A stretch of DNA of 64,000 nt. It comes from Lachnospiraceae bacterium (lineage in GTDB: Bacteria > Bacillota > Clostridia > Lachnospirales > Lachnospiraceae). Positions 55,121-64,000 of the stretch are shown here, piece after piece. Every line of letters starts with the position of its first letter. Position 1 is the first letter of the stretch. The notes under the pieces are model-generated. The model was not told the origin of the DNA. It saw nothing but the letters and a program-made list of their open reading frames with translations, and did no database searches. Location of the stretch: positions 62,001 through 126,000 of the forward strand of contig SVFT01000006.1 in the NCBI GenBank assembly GCA_015056735.1, read 5' to 3'. The position numbers and the translations under genes are program-made.

Positions 55121-56578
55121 TTAATTGATATGACTCATCTCATCAAGGAGACGGATCTTTGTATCATACAGACGACTTGAGAGATCGACGTAAACCTTGT
55201 GCGGGTTAAAGAGACGTCTGGTCTCATCCCACAGTGTATCGAGCTCTTTTTGACAGATCTGTCGGATCTCCATCGTCTTGGGTGATGTATAGCAGCATTT
55301 GCCGCCTTTGAAGACCGGAAGCAGGATCTCGCGCACGGTGAAGGTACCGGGCTTCAGCTTCGTCTTCTTCCAGGGCTCATGCGGATCGAACAGAAGAAGA
55401 GGCTGATCTTCCGGGAATGTCTCACCGACAAGGCAGATCAGATCCGCCTTGATCTTGCCGGATTCCTTTTCATAAATACGGAAGATCGTTTTGTTTCCGG
55501 GATTTGTGATCTTTTCGGTATTCTCGGAAAGTTTGATCTTGGGGATGAATTCACCGTCAGCTCCCATGACTGCGGCAAGCTTGTATACACCGCCGAAGGA
55601 TGCGCAGCCCTTCGAAGTGATCAGGTGCGTGCCGACACCCCAGGATGTGATGCAGGCGCCCTGGTCTTTCAAACTGTGGATCAGGAACTCATCAAGATCG
55701 TTGGATGCCGAGATGACCGCATCCGGGAACCCGGCTTCATCGAGCATCTTCCTTGCTTTCTTGGAAAGGTATGCAAGGTCGCCGCTGTCAAGTCTGATCC
55801 CGTAGAACGTAAGAGGAATGCCCGCCTCCCGCATCTCTTTAAAAACTTTGATGGCGTTCGGAACGCCGGACTTGAGCGTATCGTAAGTATCGACGAGCAG
55901 GATGCATGCGCTCGGATACAGGTCCGCATATGTCTTAAATGCGGTGTATTCATCTGGGAAGCTCATGATCCAGCTGTGTGCATGTGTGCCCTTGACCGGC
56001 ATGTCAAAAAGCTGTCCGGCCAGGACGTTGCTGGTACCCGTGCAGCCGCCGATCACGGCAGCTCTCGCTCCGTAGATGCCGGCATCCGGTCCCTGCGCAC
56101 GGCGAAGGCCGAACTCCATCACGCCGTCGCCCTTGGCGGCGTAGCAGACGCGCGCTGCCTTTGTAGCGATGAGACACTGATGATTCAGGATGTTCAGCAC
56201 CGCTGTCTCAACAAGCTGTGCTTCCATGATCGGTGCGATCACTTTTAAGAGCGGTTCGCGCGGGAAGATCACGGTGCCTTCCGGGATCGCGTAGATGTCA
56301 CCGGTGAAGCGGAATGTCTTCAGATAATCAAGAAAATCATCGCCGAAGATCCCGAGACTTCTTAAATACGCTACATCCTGTTCCGAGAAATGCAGGTTCT
56401 CGATATAGTCGATGATCTGCTGCAGACCTGCGGAGATCGCATAACCGCCGTCCATGGGATTATTGCGGTAGAATACGTCGAAAACAACCGTCTCGTTGCG
56501 GTCTTTATGACGAAAATATCCCTGCATCATGGTCAGCTCGTACAGATCGGTCATAAGGGTCAGATTCTGTTTGTCCAT
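55121..56578 (-). CDS. pncB: Nicotinate phosphoribosyltransferase
   Basis: Makes nicotinate mononucleotide from nicotinate and PRPP for NAD (485 aa). TDLYELTMMQGYFRH is the classical start; FGLRRAQGPDAGIYGARA, GTHAHSWIM, LVDTYDTLKSG, GIRLDSGDLAYLSKKAR and SNDLDEF follow in order. GGAGG lies 5 bases before the ATG. An extended -10-like TGCTATACT lies upstream on the minus strand (56640-56648), before a leader stem-loop at 56599-56625. Confidence 0.95.
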   Translation of the reverse strand: MDKQNLTLMTDLYELTMMQGYFRHKDRNETVVFDVFYRNNPMDGGYAISAGLQQIIDYIENLHFSEQDVAYLRSLGIFGDDFLDYLKTFRFTGDIYAIPEGTVIFPREPLLKVIAPIMEAQLVETAVLNILNHQCLIATKAARVCYAAKGDGVMEFGLRRAQGPDAGIYGARAAVIGGCTGTSNVLAGQLFDMPVKGTHAHSWIMSFPDEYTAFKTYADLYPSACILLVDTYDTLKSGVPNAIKVFKEMREAGIPLTFYGIRLDSGDLAYLSKKARKMLDEAGFPDAVISASNDLDEFLIHSLKDQGACITSWGVGTHLITSKGCASFGGVYKLAAVMGADGEFIPKIKLSENTEKITNPGNKTIFRIYEKESGKIKADLICLVGETFPEDQPLLLFDPHEPWKKTKLKPGTFTVREILLPVFKGGKCCYTSPKTMEIRQICQKELDTLWDETRRLFNPHKVYVDLSSRLYDTKIRLLDEMSHIN

Positions 56579-56698
56579 GTTTCCTCCAATACATTTTCAG
56601 CCGTTTCAAAGTGAAAAATACGGCTTTATGATCCCTCCAAGTATAGCACGCCTTTTCTCAAAAAGATAGAAAGGAGGCGGAAAAAAGCGTAAAGGGCG

Positions 56699-56728
56699 TT
56701 GACAACGACGAAAAAATCGCTTTATAAT
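56699..56728 (+). promoter_or_regulatory. Promoter of the T-box/ileS transcript
   Basis: TTGACA (56699-56704) and TATAAT (56723-56728), spacing 18, both perfect to consensus, directly before the T-box leader. Confidence 0.85.
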
Positions 56729-56737
56729 TACCCATGA

Positions 56738-57007
56738 TAAAGACTTTGACGAAGACAGTAGCCGCTTATTGAAAGGCAAAGAGAGCCGGAGCAGGTGGGA
56801 ACCGGTACGAGTAAAGAGCGTGTGAAGATCACTTCCGAGTTGTTTTGATGAAATGAGTAGTCAGGAACGGTGCTCCTCCGTTACGGGAGACCATATGGAC
56901 CGGCGCTTTGCGCTTTTCTCATCATAAGAGCAGTGAGGCCCGGGAGTATGTGTAACAGGTGGTTGCGTGGATTTTACCCTCGTCCTATTACAGGACGGGG
57001 GTTTTAT
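56738..57007 (+). promoter_or_regulatory. T-box riboswitch for isoleucine (ileS leader)
   Basis: A 270-base leader with T-box features. Stem I begins near 56750; the specifier-loop context GAAGATCAC holds ATC (56828-56830, Ile) followed by TTCCGAG. The T-box sequence is a variant, AACAGGTGGTTGCGTGG (56954-56970), in place of the usual GGTGGTACCGCG. The terminator is ACCCTCGTCCT/AGGACGGGGGT with a T-run (56976-57007). Uncharged tRNA-Ile would stabilise the antiterminator and let ileS be transcribed. Confidence 0.85.
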
Positions 57008-57028
57008 TATACTTGAAAAGTATAATAA
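57004..57028 (+). repeat. Perfect A/T-rich inverted repeat after the T-box terminator
   Basis: TTATTATACTT, GAA, AAGTATAATAA is an 11-bp perfect inverted repeat overlapping the end of the T-box T-run. Confidence 0.7.
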
Positions 57029-57048
57029 GAAAGCTCCGCAGGATCGCA

Positions 57049-57119
57049 CTCACGCGAGTAGTAGTTGATGCTAAAGCATCCGCGCTCGGCGTGAGAGTTT
57101 TGCACACAAAACTCTATTT
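57049..57119 (+). other. Nested stem-loops between T-box and ileS
   Basis: CTCACGCGAG (from 57049) pairs with CTCGGCGTGAG (to about 57096) with one bulge, enclosing GATGC TAAA GCATC; then AGAGTTTTG CACA CAAAACTCT (57094-57115) makes a perfect 9-bp stem followed by ATTTT. This is a structured insert in the ileS leader with no known match to me; the last stem could act as a second weak terminator. It ends 30 bases before the ileS start. Confidence 0.6.
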
Positions 57120-57145
57120 TAAGATTTCAGGAGGCATATAAGATT

Positions 57146-60100
57146 ATGTACAAGAAAGTTTCGACCGATCTGAATTTCGTTCAGCGCGAGAAAGAGATCG
57201 AGAAGTTCTGGAAGGACAACGATATCTTCCGAAAGAGTATGGAGAACCGCAAGGAAGGCGAGACATACACGTTCTATGACGGCCCGCCGACCGCGAACGG
57301 CAAGCCCCATATCGGTCATGTTCTGACACGTGTCATCAAGGATATGATCCCGAGATACCGTACGATGAAGGGATACATGGTTCCGAGAAAAGCGGGATGG
57401 GATACGCACGGTCTTCCCGTTGAGCTGGAAGTTGAGAAAAAGCTCGGCCTCGACGGCAAAGAGCAGATCGAAGAATACGGCCTGGATCCGTTTATTCAGC
57501 AGTGTAAAGAGTCTGTATGGAACTACAAAGGGATGTGGGAGGATTTTTCCGGTACCGTTGGTTTCTGGGCAGACATGGATAATCCGTACGTTACGTATCA
57601 TGATGATTATATCGAGTCCGAGTGGTGGGCTTTGAAAGAGATCTGGAATAAGGGCCTTCTCTACAAAGGGTTCAAGATCGTTCCGTACTGCCCGCGCTGC
57701 GGCACCCCGCTCTCTTCTCACGAGGTGGCGCAGGGCTATAAGACACTGAAAGAGCGTACAGCGGTCGTTCGTTTCAAGATCAAGGGCGAAGACGCATACT
57801 TCCTTGCCTGGACGACAACGCCCTGGACATTGGCTTCCAATATCGGTCTTTGCGTCAATCCGGAAGAGACATATGTGCGCGTGAAAGCGGCTGACGGCTA
57901 TACCTACATCCTGGCACAGGCGCTGGCTGATCAGGTGCTCGGCCAGATTGAGAGACCGGAAGGCACACCCGCGTACGAAGTGCTCGAGACGTATACCGGA
58001 AAGGATCTTGAATACAAAGAATATGAGCCGCTCTATCAGTGCGCGGCGGACGCGACGGAGAAGCAGCATAAAAAAGCATTCTTCGTATACTGCGATGACT
58101 ATGTAACAATGGCTGACGGTACCGGTATCGTTCATATCGCTCCGGCATTCGGTGAAGACGATGCGAGAGTCGGCAGAAAATACGACGCGCCGTTCGTTCA
58201 GATGGTAGACGAGCAGGGTGTCATGAAAGAAGAGACGCCGTTTGCGGGCATGCGCTGCAAACCGACGCAGAAGGAGATTGATGCGGGCGCGATCAACTGC
58301 GATCCCGAGGTACTCAAAGAACTTTCCGGCAGAGGCCTTCTTTTCTCTGCTCCGAAGGTAGAGCATGATTACCCGCACTGCTGGAGATGCGACACACCGC
58401 TTCTTTACTATGCGCGTGAATCCTGGTTTATCAAAATGACGGCTGTTCGTGACGATCTGGTCCGCAACAATAAGACCGTTAACTGGATCCCGCCGACGAT
58501 CGGGGAAGGCCGTTTCGGAAACTGGCTTGAGAATATCCAGGACTGGGGCGTATCCCGTAACCGTTACTGGGGTACTCCGCTCAATGTATGGGAATGCCCG
58601 GACTGCGGCAAGCAGATCTGCATCGGCTCCCGTGAAGAGTTGAAGAACGCAAGCGGCAACGATGCGGCACTGACCGTTGAACTGCACCGCCCGTATATCG
58701 ATGAGATCACATGCAAGTGCCCGGATTGCGGCAATGCGATGAAGCGTGTACCTGAGGTGATCGACTGCTGGTTTGACTCCGGCGCAATGCCTTTTGCACA
58801 GCACCATTATCCTTTTGAGAACAAGGATCTTTTTGAAAAACAGTTCCCGGCACAGTTCATCTCCGAAGCGGTCGATCAGACAAGAGGCTGGTTCTACTCT
58901 CTGATGGCTGAGTCAACGCTGCTCTTTAACAAGTCGCCTTACGAGAACGTCATCGTTCTGGGACTTGTTCTGGATGAGAACGGCGAGAAGATGAGCAAGT
59001 CCAAAGGCAACGCGGTCGATCCGTTCGATGCATTGGAAACATACGGTGCGGATGCGATCCGCTGGTATTTCTACGTTAATTCCGCTCCCTGGCTTCCGAA
59101 CCGTTTCCACGGCAAGGCTGTACAGGAAGGCCAGCGCAAATTCATGGGCACATTGTGGAATACGTATGCATTCTTCGTGCTTTATGCGAATATCGACGGT
59201 TTTGATGCAAGCAAATACAAACTGGAATATGATAAGCTGCCCGTCATGGACAAGTGGCTTCTTTCCAAGCTGAATACCGTGATCGGCGAAGTGGACAGCA
59301 ATCTGAATGACTATAAGATCCCCGAGGCTGCAAGAGCACTGCAGGATTTCGTGGATGAGATGAGCAACTGGTATGTCCGCCGCGGCAGAGAACGTTTCTG
59401 GGCAAAGGGCATGGAGCAGGATAAGATCAATGCGTACATGACGCTTTATACAGCACTTGTGGAGCTGTGCAAGGCAGCAGCGCCGATGATCCCGTTCATG
59501 ACGGAAGAGATCTACAGAAACCTTGTATGCTCGGTTGATTCGTCTGCACCGGAAAGCATCCATCTGTGCGACTTTCCGAAGGTGAACGAGTCTATGATCG
59601 ACCGTGAACTGGAAGCGGCGATGGAGCAGGTATTGCAGACCGTCGTTCTGGGACGTGCCGCAAGAAATACGGCCAATATCAAGAACCGTCAGCCGATCGG
59701 AAAGATGTATGTCAAGGCAGAGGAAGCGCTCTCTGATTTCTATAAAGAGATCATCGCGGATGAGCTGAATGTAAAGGAAGTTGTTTTCTCGGATGATGTA
59801 CGTGACTTTACTTCCTACAGCTTTAAGCCGCAGCTCAAGACACTGGGCAGAAGATTCGGCAAGCAGCTGAATGCGCTGAAAGAGGTACTTGCAAACCTCG
59901 ACGGCAATGCGGCGATGGACGAGATCAATGAGAAGGGTACACTGACCATTACACTTGATGGCAATGAAGAGGTACTGGAAAAAGATGATCTCCTGATCGA
60001 AACTGCACAGGTAGAGGGATTTGTATCCGAAAGTGACAGAGGTGTCACAGTTGTCCTTGATACGAACCTGACGGAAGATCTCATCGAAGAGGGCTATGTA

Positions 60101-60337
60101 TTCGAGCTGATCAGCAAGATCCAGACAATGAGAAAAGATTGCGGCTTCGAAGTAATGGACCACATTGCGGTCTCTCTGCAGGGCAGTGATAAGCTTGCAA
60201 AGATCCTGCAGAAGAACGCAGAAAGCGTACAGACCAAGGTTCTGGCAGACAAAATTGTATATGACTCTGCTGTCGCAAATGCAAAAGAGTGGAACATCAA
60301 CGGCGAAAATGTTACACTTGGCGTAGAGGTTTTGTAA
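57146..60337 (+). CDS. ileS: Isoleucine--tRNA ligase
   Basis: Class Ia aminoacyl-tRNA synthetase (1063 aa). GKPHIGHVL carries HIGH, the CP1 editing domain is present (WTTTPWTLASN), KMSKSKGNAVDPF the KMSKS loop, and the anticodon-binding domain follows. CPRCGTP and CPDCGN Cys pairs lie within the catalytic/connective part. This is the long, eukaryote-like IleRS type (over 1000 residues) that in many bacteria is less sensitive to mupirocin; the class call is from length and CPDCG motifs. AGGAGG lies 6 bases before the ATG. Regulated by the T-box leader. Confidence 0.96.
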   Translation: MYKKVSTDLNFVQREKEIEKFWKDNDIFRKSMENRKEGETYTFYDGPPTANGKPHIGHVLTRVIKDMIPRYRTMKGYMVPRKAGWDTHGLPVELEVEKKLGLDGKEQIEEYGLDPFIQQCKESVWNYKGMWEDFSGTVGFWADMDNPYVTYHDDYIESEWWALKEIWNKGLLYKGFKIVPYCPRCGTPLSSHEVAQGYKTLKERTAVVRFKIKGEDAYFLAWTTTPWTLASNIGLCVNPEETYVRVKAADGYTYILAQALADQVLGQIERPEGTPAYEVLETYTGKDLEYKEYEPLYQCAADATEKQHKKAFFVYCDDYVTMADGTGIVHIAPAFGEDDARVGRKYDAPFVQMVDEQGVMKEETPFAGMRCKPTQKEIDAGAINCDPEVLKELSGRGLLFSAPKVEHDYPHCWRCDTPLLYYARESWFIKMTAVRDDLVRNNKTVNWIPPTIGEGRFGNWLENIQDWGVSRNRYWGTPLNVWECPDCGKQICIGSREELKNASGNDAALTVELHRPYIDEITCKCPDCGNAMKRVPEVIDCWFDSGAMPFAQHHYPFENKDLFEKQFPAQFISEAVDQTRGWFYSLMAESTLLFNKSPYENVIVLGLVLDENGEKMSKSKGNAVDPFDALETYGADAIRWYFYVNSAPWLPNRFHGKAVQEGQRKFMGTLWNTYAFFVLYANIDGFDASKYKLEYDKLPVMDKWLLSKLNTVIGEVDSNLNDYKIPEAARALQDFVDEMSNWYVRRGRERFWAKGMEQDKINAYMTLYTALVELCKAAAPMIPFMTEEIYRNLVCSVDSSAPESIHLCDFPKVNESMIDRELEAAMEQVLQTVVLGRAARNTANIKNRQPIGKMYVKAEEALSDFYKEIIADELNVKEVVFSDDVRDFTSYSFKPQLKTLGRRFGKQLNALKEVLANLDGNAAMDEINEKGTLTITLDGNEEVLEKDDLLIETAQVEGFVSESDRGVTVVLDTNLTEDLIEEGYVFELISKIQTMRKDCGFEVMDHIAVSLQGSDKLAKILQKNAESVQTKVLADKIVYDSAVANAKEWNINGENVTLGVEVL

Positions 60338-60383
60338 TCTTACAGACTGTTTTGATGTGCATAGTGTGATGGAGGGATAACCG

Positions 60384-62849
60384 ATGGCGAGTAAAGAAAC
60401 CGGCAAACTTTCTTTTGACAAAGAGCTGTTTAAGCGAAGCGTATTGTACAACGTCAAGACGCTGTACCGGAAGACGATGGAGGAGGCTACGCCTCAACAG
60501 ATCTTTCAGGCCGCTTCTTATGCGATCAAGGATGTGATCATCGATCATTGGATGACAACGCAGAGCGAACGTGACCGCAAAGATGTTAGACGTGTATACT
60601 ATATGTCGATGGAGTTTTTGCTGGGCCGCGCGTTCGGTAACAATCTGATCAATCTGATGGCATATAAGGATGCCCGTGAGGCACTGGATGAGCTTGGAGT
60701 GGACATCAATCTGATCGAGGATCAGGAACCGGATCCCGCACTTGGAAACGGCGGCCTTGGAAGACTTGCCGCGTGCTTTTTGGATTCTTTGTCGACGCTT
60801 GGGTATGCCGCTTACGGCTGCGGCATCCGCTATCGCTACGGAATGTTCAAACAGGAGATCCGTGACGGTTATCAGGTAGAGGTACCGGATAACTGGCTTC
60901 AGGATGGGAATCCGTTCGAACTCCGGCGTCCGGAATATGCGCGTGAAGTCAAGTTTGGCGGACGTGTGACGGCGTTTGTGGATGAGGACGGCAATACGCG
61001 CTTTAAGCAGGAGGATTACCAGTCCGTCCGTGCGATCCCGTACGATCTTCCGATCGTAGGATACGGCAACGGCATGGTCAATACACTTCGTATCTGGGAT
61101 GCAGAGCCGATGGAATGCTTCCGCCTGGATTCTTTTGACAGAGGCGATTACCAGAAGGCGGTCGAGCAGGACAACCTGGCGCGCAATATCGTGGAGGTCC
61201 TCTACCCCAACGACAACCACTATGCAGGTAAGGAACTTCGTTTAAAACAGCAGTACTTCTTTATCTCCGCATCGGTACAGTGTGCGGTTGAGAAGTATAT
61301 GCAGAATCATAAAGATATCCGCAAATTCTATGAGAAAGCGGTCTTCCAGTTAAATGATACGCATCCGACGGTCGCAACGGCGGAACTCATGCGTATCCTG
61401 ATGGATGAATACGGCCTCGAGTGGATGGAAGCATGGGATGTTATGAGCAAGACATGCTGCTACACGAACCACACGATCATGGCGGAAGCATCCGAAAAGT
61501 GGCCGATCGAACTTTTCTCAAGACTGCTCCCGAGGATCTATCAGATCATTGAGGAGATCAACAGAAGATTTGTCGCGGATGTGCAGCGCTTGTATCCGGA
61601 TAATCAGGAGAAGATCCGGAAGATGGCGATCATCTATGACGGACAGGTGCGCATGGCAAATCTTGCCATTGCCTGCAGCTACAGCGTAAACGGTGTGGCG
61701 AGACTCCATACGGAGATCCTGAAAAAACAGGAATTCAAAGACTTCTATGAGATGATGCCCGAGAAGTTCAATAACAAAACGAACGGCATCACGCAGAGAA
61801 GATTCCTGCTGCACGGCAACGAGCTCCTGGCTGACTGGGTGACGGAAAAGGTTGGCAGCGAGTGGATCACGGACCTTCCGAAGATCCACGATCTGGCGCT
61901 TTATGCGGACGATCCCAAGGCACAGCATGAGTTCATGAACGTGAAGTATAAAAATAAACTCCGCCTTGCGGAGTATATCAAGAAGCACAACGGGATCGAA
62001 GTCGATCCGCGGTCGATCTTTGATGTGCAGGTGAAGCGTCTGCACGAATACAAGCGTCAGCTTTTGAATATCCTGCATGTGATCTATCTGTTCAACCGGA
62101 TCAAAGAGAATCCGCAGATGGATTTCTATCCGAGAACCTTTATCTTCGGTGCGAAAGCGGCAGCAGGTTATCAGAATGCGAAGCTGACGATCAAATTGAT
62201 CAATTCGGTTGCGGATGTGGTCAACAACGATCCTGATGTGAACGGAAGGATCAAGGTTGTTTTCATCGAAAACTATCGTGTATCCAACGCAGAGTGGATC
62301 TTTGCGGCGGCTGATGTATCCGAGCAGATCTCGACGGCCAGCAAGGAAGCATCCGGAACGGGCAACATGAAGTTCATGCTGAACGGCGCCGTAACACTCG
62401 GTACGATGGACGGTGCAAATGTTGAGATCGTAGAGGAAGTCGGCGAGGAGAATGCTTTTATCTTCGGCTTATCTTCCGATGAAGTCATTGCTTACGAGAA
62501 CAACGGCGGTTACGATCCCAATGAGATCTTCAATAACGATCCGGAGATCAGACAGGTGCTGATGCAGCTGATCAACGGTACGTTCTGTCCGGAAAATCCG
62601 GAGCTCTTCAGAGATCTGTACAATTCATTGCTGAATACGAAGTGCACACCGAGAGCCGATACGTATTTCATCCTGAAAGACTTCAGATCCTACGCGGAAG
62701 CGCAAAAACGCGTGGAGGAGTGCTATAAGGACGAGAGCCGCTGGGCAAAGATGGCGATGCTCAATGTGGCATGCAGCGGCAAGTTCTCATCGGATCGAAC
62801 GATCCGCGAATATGTGGATGAGATCTGGCATCTGGATAAGGTATTATAA
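60384..62849 (+). CDS. glgP: Glycogen/alpha-glucan phosphorylase
   Basis: GT35 phosphorylase releasing glucose-1-phosphate from glycogen or maltodextrin (821 aa, normal length). YYMSMEFLLGRAFGNN near the start, PDPALGNGGLGRLAACFLDS, FQLNDTHPTVATAELMR and EASGTGNMKFMLNGA, where the lysine holds PLP. GGAGGG lies 9 bases before the ATG. No other glycogen gene is adjacent. A 10-bp hairpin follows its stop. Confidence 0.96.
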   Translation: MASKETGKLSFDKELFKRSVLYNVKTLYRKTMEEATPQQIFQAASYAIKDVIIDHWMTTQSERDRKDVRRVYYMSMEFLLGRAFGNNLINLMAYKDAREALDELGVDINLIEDQEPDPALGNGGLGRLAACFLDSLSTLGYAAYGCGIRYRYGMFKQEIRDGYQVEVPDNWLQDGNPFELRRPEYAREVKFGGRVTAFVDEDGNTRFKQEDYQSVRAIPYDLPIVGYGNGMVNTLRIWDAEPMECFRLDSFDRGDYQKAVEQDNLARNIVEVLYPNDNHYAGKELRLKQQYFFISASVQCAVEKYMQNHKDIRKFYEKAVFQLNDTHPTVATAELMRILMDEYGLEWMEAWDVMSKTCCYTNHTIMAEASEKWPIELFSRLLPRIYQIIEEINRRFVADVQRLYPDNQEKIRKMAIIYDGQVRMANLAIACSYSVNGVARLHTEILKKQEFKDFYEMMPEKFNNKTNGITQRRFLLHGNELLADWVTEKVGSEWITDLPKIHDLALYADDPKAQHEFMNVKYKNKLRLAEYIKKHNGIEVDPRSIFDVQVKRLHEYKRQLLNILHVIYLFNRIKENPQMDFYPRTFIFGAKAAAGYQNAKLTIKLINSVADVVNNDPDVNGRIKVVFIENYRVSNAEWIFAAADVSEQISTASKEASGTGNMKFMLNGAVTLGTMDGANVEIVEEVGEENAFIFGLSSDEVIAYENNGGYDPNEIFNNDPEIRQVLMQLINGTFCPENPELFRDLYNSLLNTKCTPRADTYFILKDFRSYAEAQKRVEECYKDESRWAKMAMLNVACSGKFSSDRTIREYVDEIWHLDKVL

Positions 62850-62852
62850 ACC

Positions 62853-62876
62853 GCAGGGCGGCGGCAGCTGCCCTGC
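62853..62876 (+). terminator. Hairpin after glgP
   Basis: GCAGGGCGGC, GGCA, GCTGCCCTGC form a 10-bp stem with one G-T pair, 4 bases after the stop; no clear T-run, so a moderate call. Confidence 0.55.
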
Positions 62877-62906
62877 ATCTATATAATTGGGGAGAAAAGT
62901 GAAAAA

Positions 62907-64000
62907 ATGATCGAACTGACCAAAGGAGGCGCTTACCTTGTCGGCGGGGAACTGATCGAGGATCGGTCGGAAGCGTCCGCAAAAGCAAAGGCCGGCTACG
63001 GCTGTGACATCGATGATGCTGCGGCAAAAAAGAACACCATGGCATACCGGATCCTGGAGAGTCACAATACGTCCGGTAACATGGAGAAGCTGAAGATCAG
63101 ATTTGACAAGCTGACTTCTCACGATATCACATTCGTGGGGATCATCCAGACGGCGCGTGCTTCGGGCCTTACAAAATTTCCGATCCCGTACGTCCTGACG
63201 AACTGTCATAACTCGCTCTGCGCGGTCGGCGGTACGATCAATGAAGATGATCACATGTTTGGCTTATCTTGTGCGAAGAAATACGGCGGCATCTATGTTC
63301 CGCCGCATCAGGCTGTTATCCACCAGTTTGCACGTGAGATGCTCGCAGAAGGCGGCAGCATGATCCTCGGATCCGACAGTCATACCCGCTACGGCGCGCT
63401 CGGTACCATGGCGATGGGTGAAGGCGGGCCCGAACTCGTTAAGCAGCTTCTGTCTCAAACATATGATATCAATATGCCGGGCGTTGTGGCTGTATACCTG
63501 ACCGGCGAGCCGGTAAAAGGTGTCGGCCCGCAGGACGTAGCACTTGCCATTATCGGTGCAGTGTTTGCAAACGGTTATGTGAATAATAAAGTAATGGAAT
63601 TCGTCGGCCCCGGCGTGAAGAACTTAAGCGCGGATTTCAGGATCGGTGTGGACGTTATGACGACAGAGACGACATGCCTTTCTTCCATCTGGACGACGGA
63701 TGAGAAGATCAAAGAATTCTATGAGATCCATGGCCGCGAGAACGCATATAAAGAATGCAGGCCGGGTGATGTGGCATACTATGACGGCGCGATCAAAGTT
63801 GACTTATCGGCGATCCGTCCGATGATTGCGATGCCGTTCCACCCGAGTAATACCTATACGATCGAAGAAGTGAATAAGAACCTTGCCGATGTCCTTCATG
63901 ACGTGGAGGAGCGTGCAAAGGTAAGCCTTGACGGAGCTGTTCCTTACTCACTGAAAGATAAAGTGAAGGACGGCAGGTTCTGCGTGGACCAGGGTATCAT
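62907..64000 (+). CDS. Aconitase-family hydratase, N-terminal part (cut by window end)
   Basis: A partial protein of 364 codons, open to the right edge. [54 protein letters not shown] and [15 protein letters not shown] follow the aconitase fold order, as in the YbhJ-like 'hydratase' subfamily of Clostridia. Cys and SDSHT-type substrate loops are visible; the complete set of Fe-S cysteines may lie beyond the edge. ATG 62907 has GGGGAG upstream. The substrate is not known. Confidence 0.85.
   Translation, partial: MIELTKGGAYLVGGELIEDRSEASAKAKAGYGCDIDDAAAKKNTMAYRILESHNTSGNMEKLKIRFDKLTSHDITFVGIIQTARASGLTKFPIPYVLTNCHNSLCAVGGTINEDDHMFGLSCAKKYGGIYVPPHQAVIHQFAREMLAEGGSMILGSDSHTRYGALGTMAMGEGGPELVKQLLSQTYDINMPGVVAVYLTGEPVKGVGPQDVALAIIGAVFANGYVNNKVMEFVGPGVKNLSADFRIGVDVMTTETTCLSSIWTTDEKIKEFYEIHGRENAYKECRPGDVAYYDGAIKVDLSAIRPMIAMPFHPSNTYTIEEVNKNLADVLHDVEERAKVSLDGAVPYSLKDKVKDGRFCVDQGI

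Noticed and set aside
57119-58807. Very long open frame (562 codons) on the strand opposite ileS
   Set aside because: It lies fully over the ileS gene, encodes no recognisable family, and comes from codon bias in the real gene; no SD fits.
58913-60457. 514-codon open frame opposite the 3' half of ileS
   Set aside because: Antisense shadow of ileS with low-complexity Leu/His/Arg composition.
60312-61220. 302-codon frame opposite glgP
   Set aside because: Shadow of glgP; no SD and no family likeness.

Overview
The window looks like the chromosome of an anaerobic Gram-positive bacterium of the Clostridia, most probably a Lachnospiraceae member from a gut or rumen setting; I cannot name the genus. 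The reasons are the hrcA-grpE-dnaK-dnaJ-prmA-rsmE stress operon behind a CIRCE operator, a T-box leader on ileS, the IreB/RuvX/DUF1292 trio, RNase J, a type III glutamine synthetase, a reverse rubrerythrin, FtsEX with a PcsB-like hydrolase, and SD-led TTG/GTG starts. I see no transposase, integrase, rRNA or CRISPR array.

Positions 1-18718 are a cell-surface glycopolymer cluster. The first part (to about 6.8 kb) is strikingly A/T-rich. It holds three GT8 glycosyltransferases, one GT2 and a radical SAM protein. A small accessory insert follows (7205-9263): DUF3791, a DUF3990 ART-like protein, a third small protein, a 10-mer repeat array and an AAA ATPase. The remainder is richer in G/C: an asparagine-synthase-like enzyme, two tandem GT2 enzymes, a methyltransferase-kinase-like fusion, UDP-galactopyranose mutase, a cytidylyltransferase-phosphoesterase fusion and LicD. 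Eight of these proteins, with four different kinds of catalytic domain, carry a similar Rossmann-like GxGxxG-type module, almost always at the C-terminus. Together they suggest a variable, galactofuranose-containing, phospho-substituted surface polymer.

Positions 18719-27675 are mixed housekeeping genes: cyclophilin, GNAT, HD-GYP, an aminotransferase, reverse rubrerythrin, a Na/Pi cotransporter, remnants of an M15 peptidase and a MscS-like channel, a cNMP-binding protein and an ArsB/NhaD/SLC13-type permease.

Positions 27685-36771 hold the CIRCE-controlled heat-shock operon, followed by prmA, rsmE, a cysteine desulfurase and thiI (sulfur delivery to tRNA). Positions 36893-45907 hold an HPr-like protein without the active histidine, mtaB, the ireB-ruvX-DUF1292 trio, RNase J, an MltG-like LysM fragment, the trmR-trhP tRNA wobble-uridine pair and GSIII.

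Positions 45961-55067 hold a zinc-ribbon membrane protein, tRNA-Gln(CTG), an acyl-ACP thioesterase, CvfB, a second HPr-like protein, a CPBP protease, a CdaR/PucR-type regulator and the division/cell-wall block ftsE-ftsX-pcsB-like-ctp. Positions 55121-64000 hold pncB (minus strand), a T-box with ileS, glycogen phosphorylase and the start of an aconitase-family hydratase cut by the window edge.
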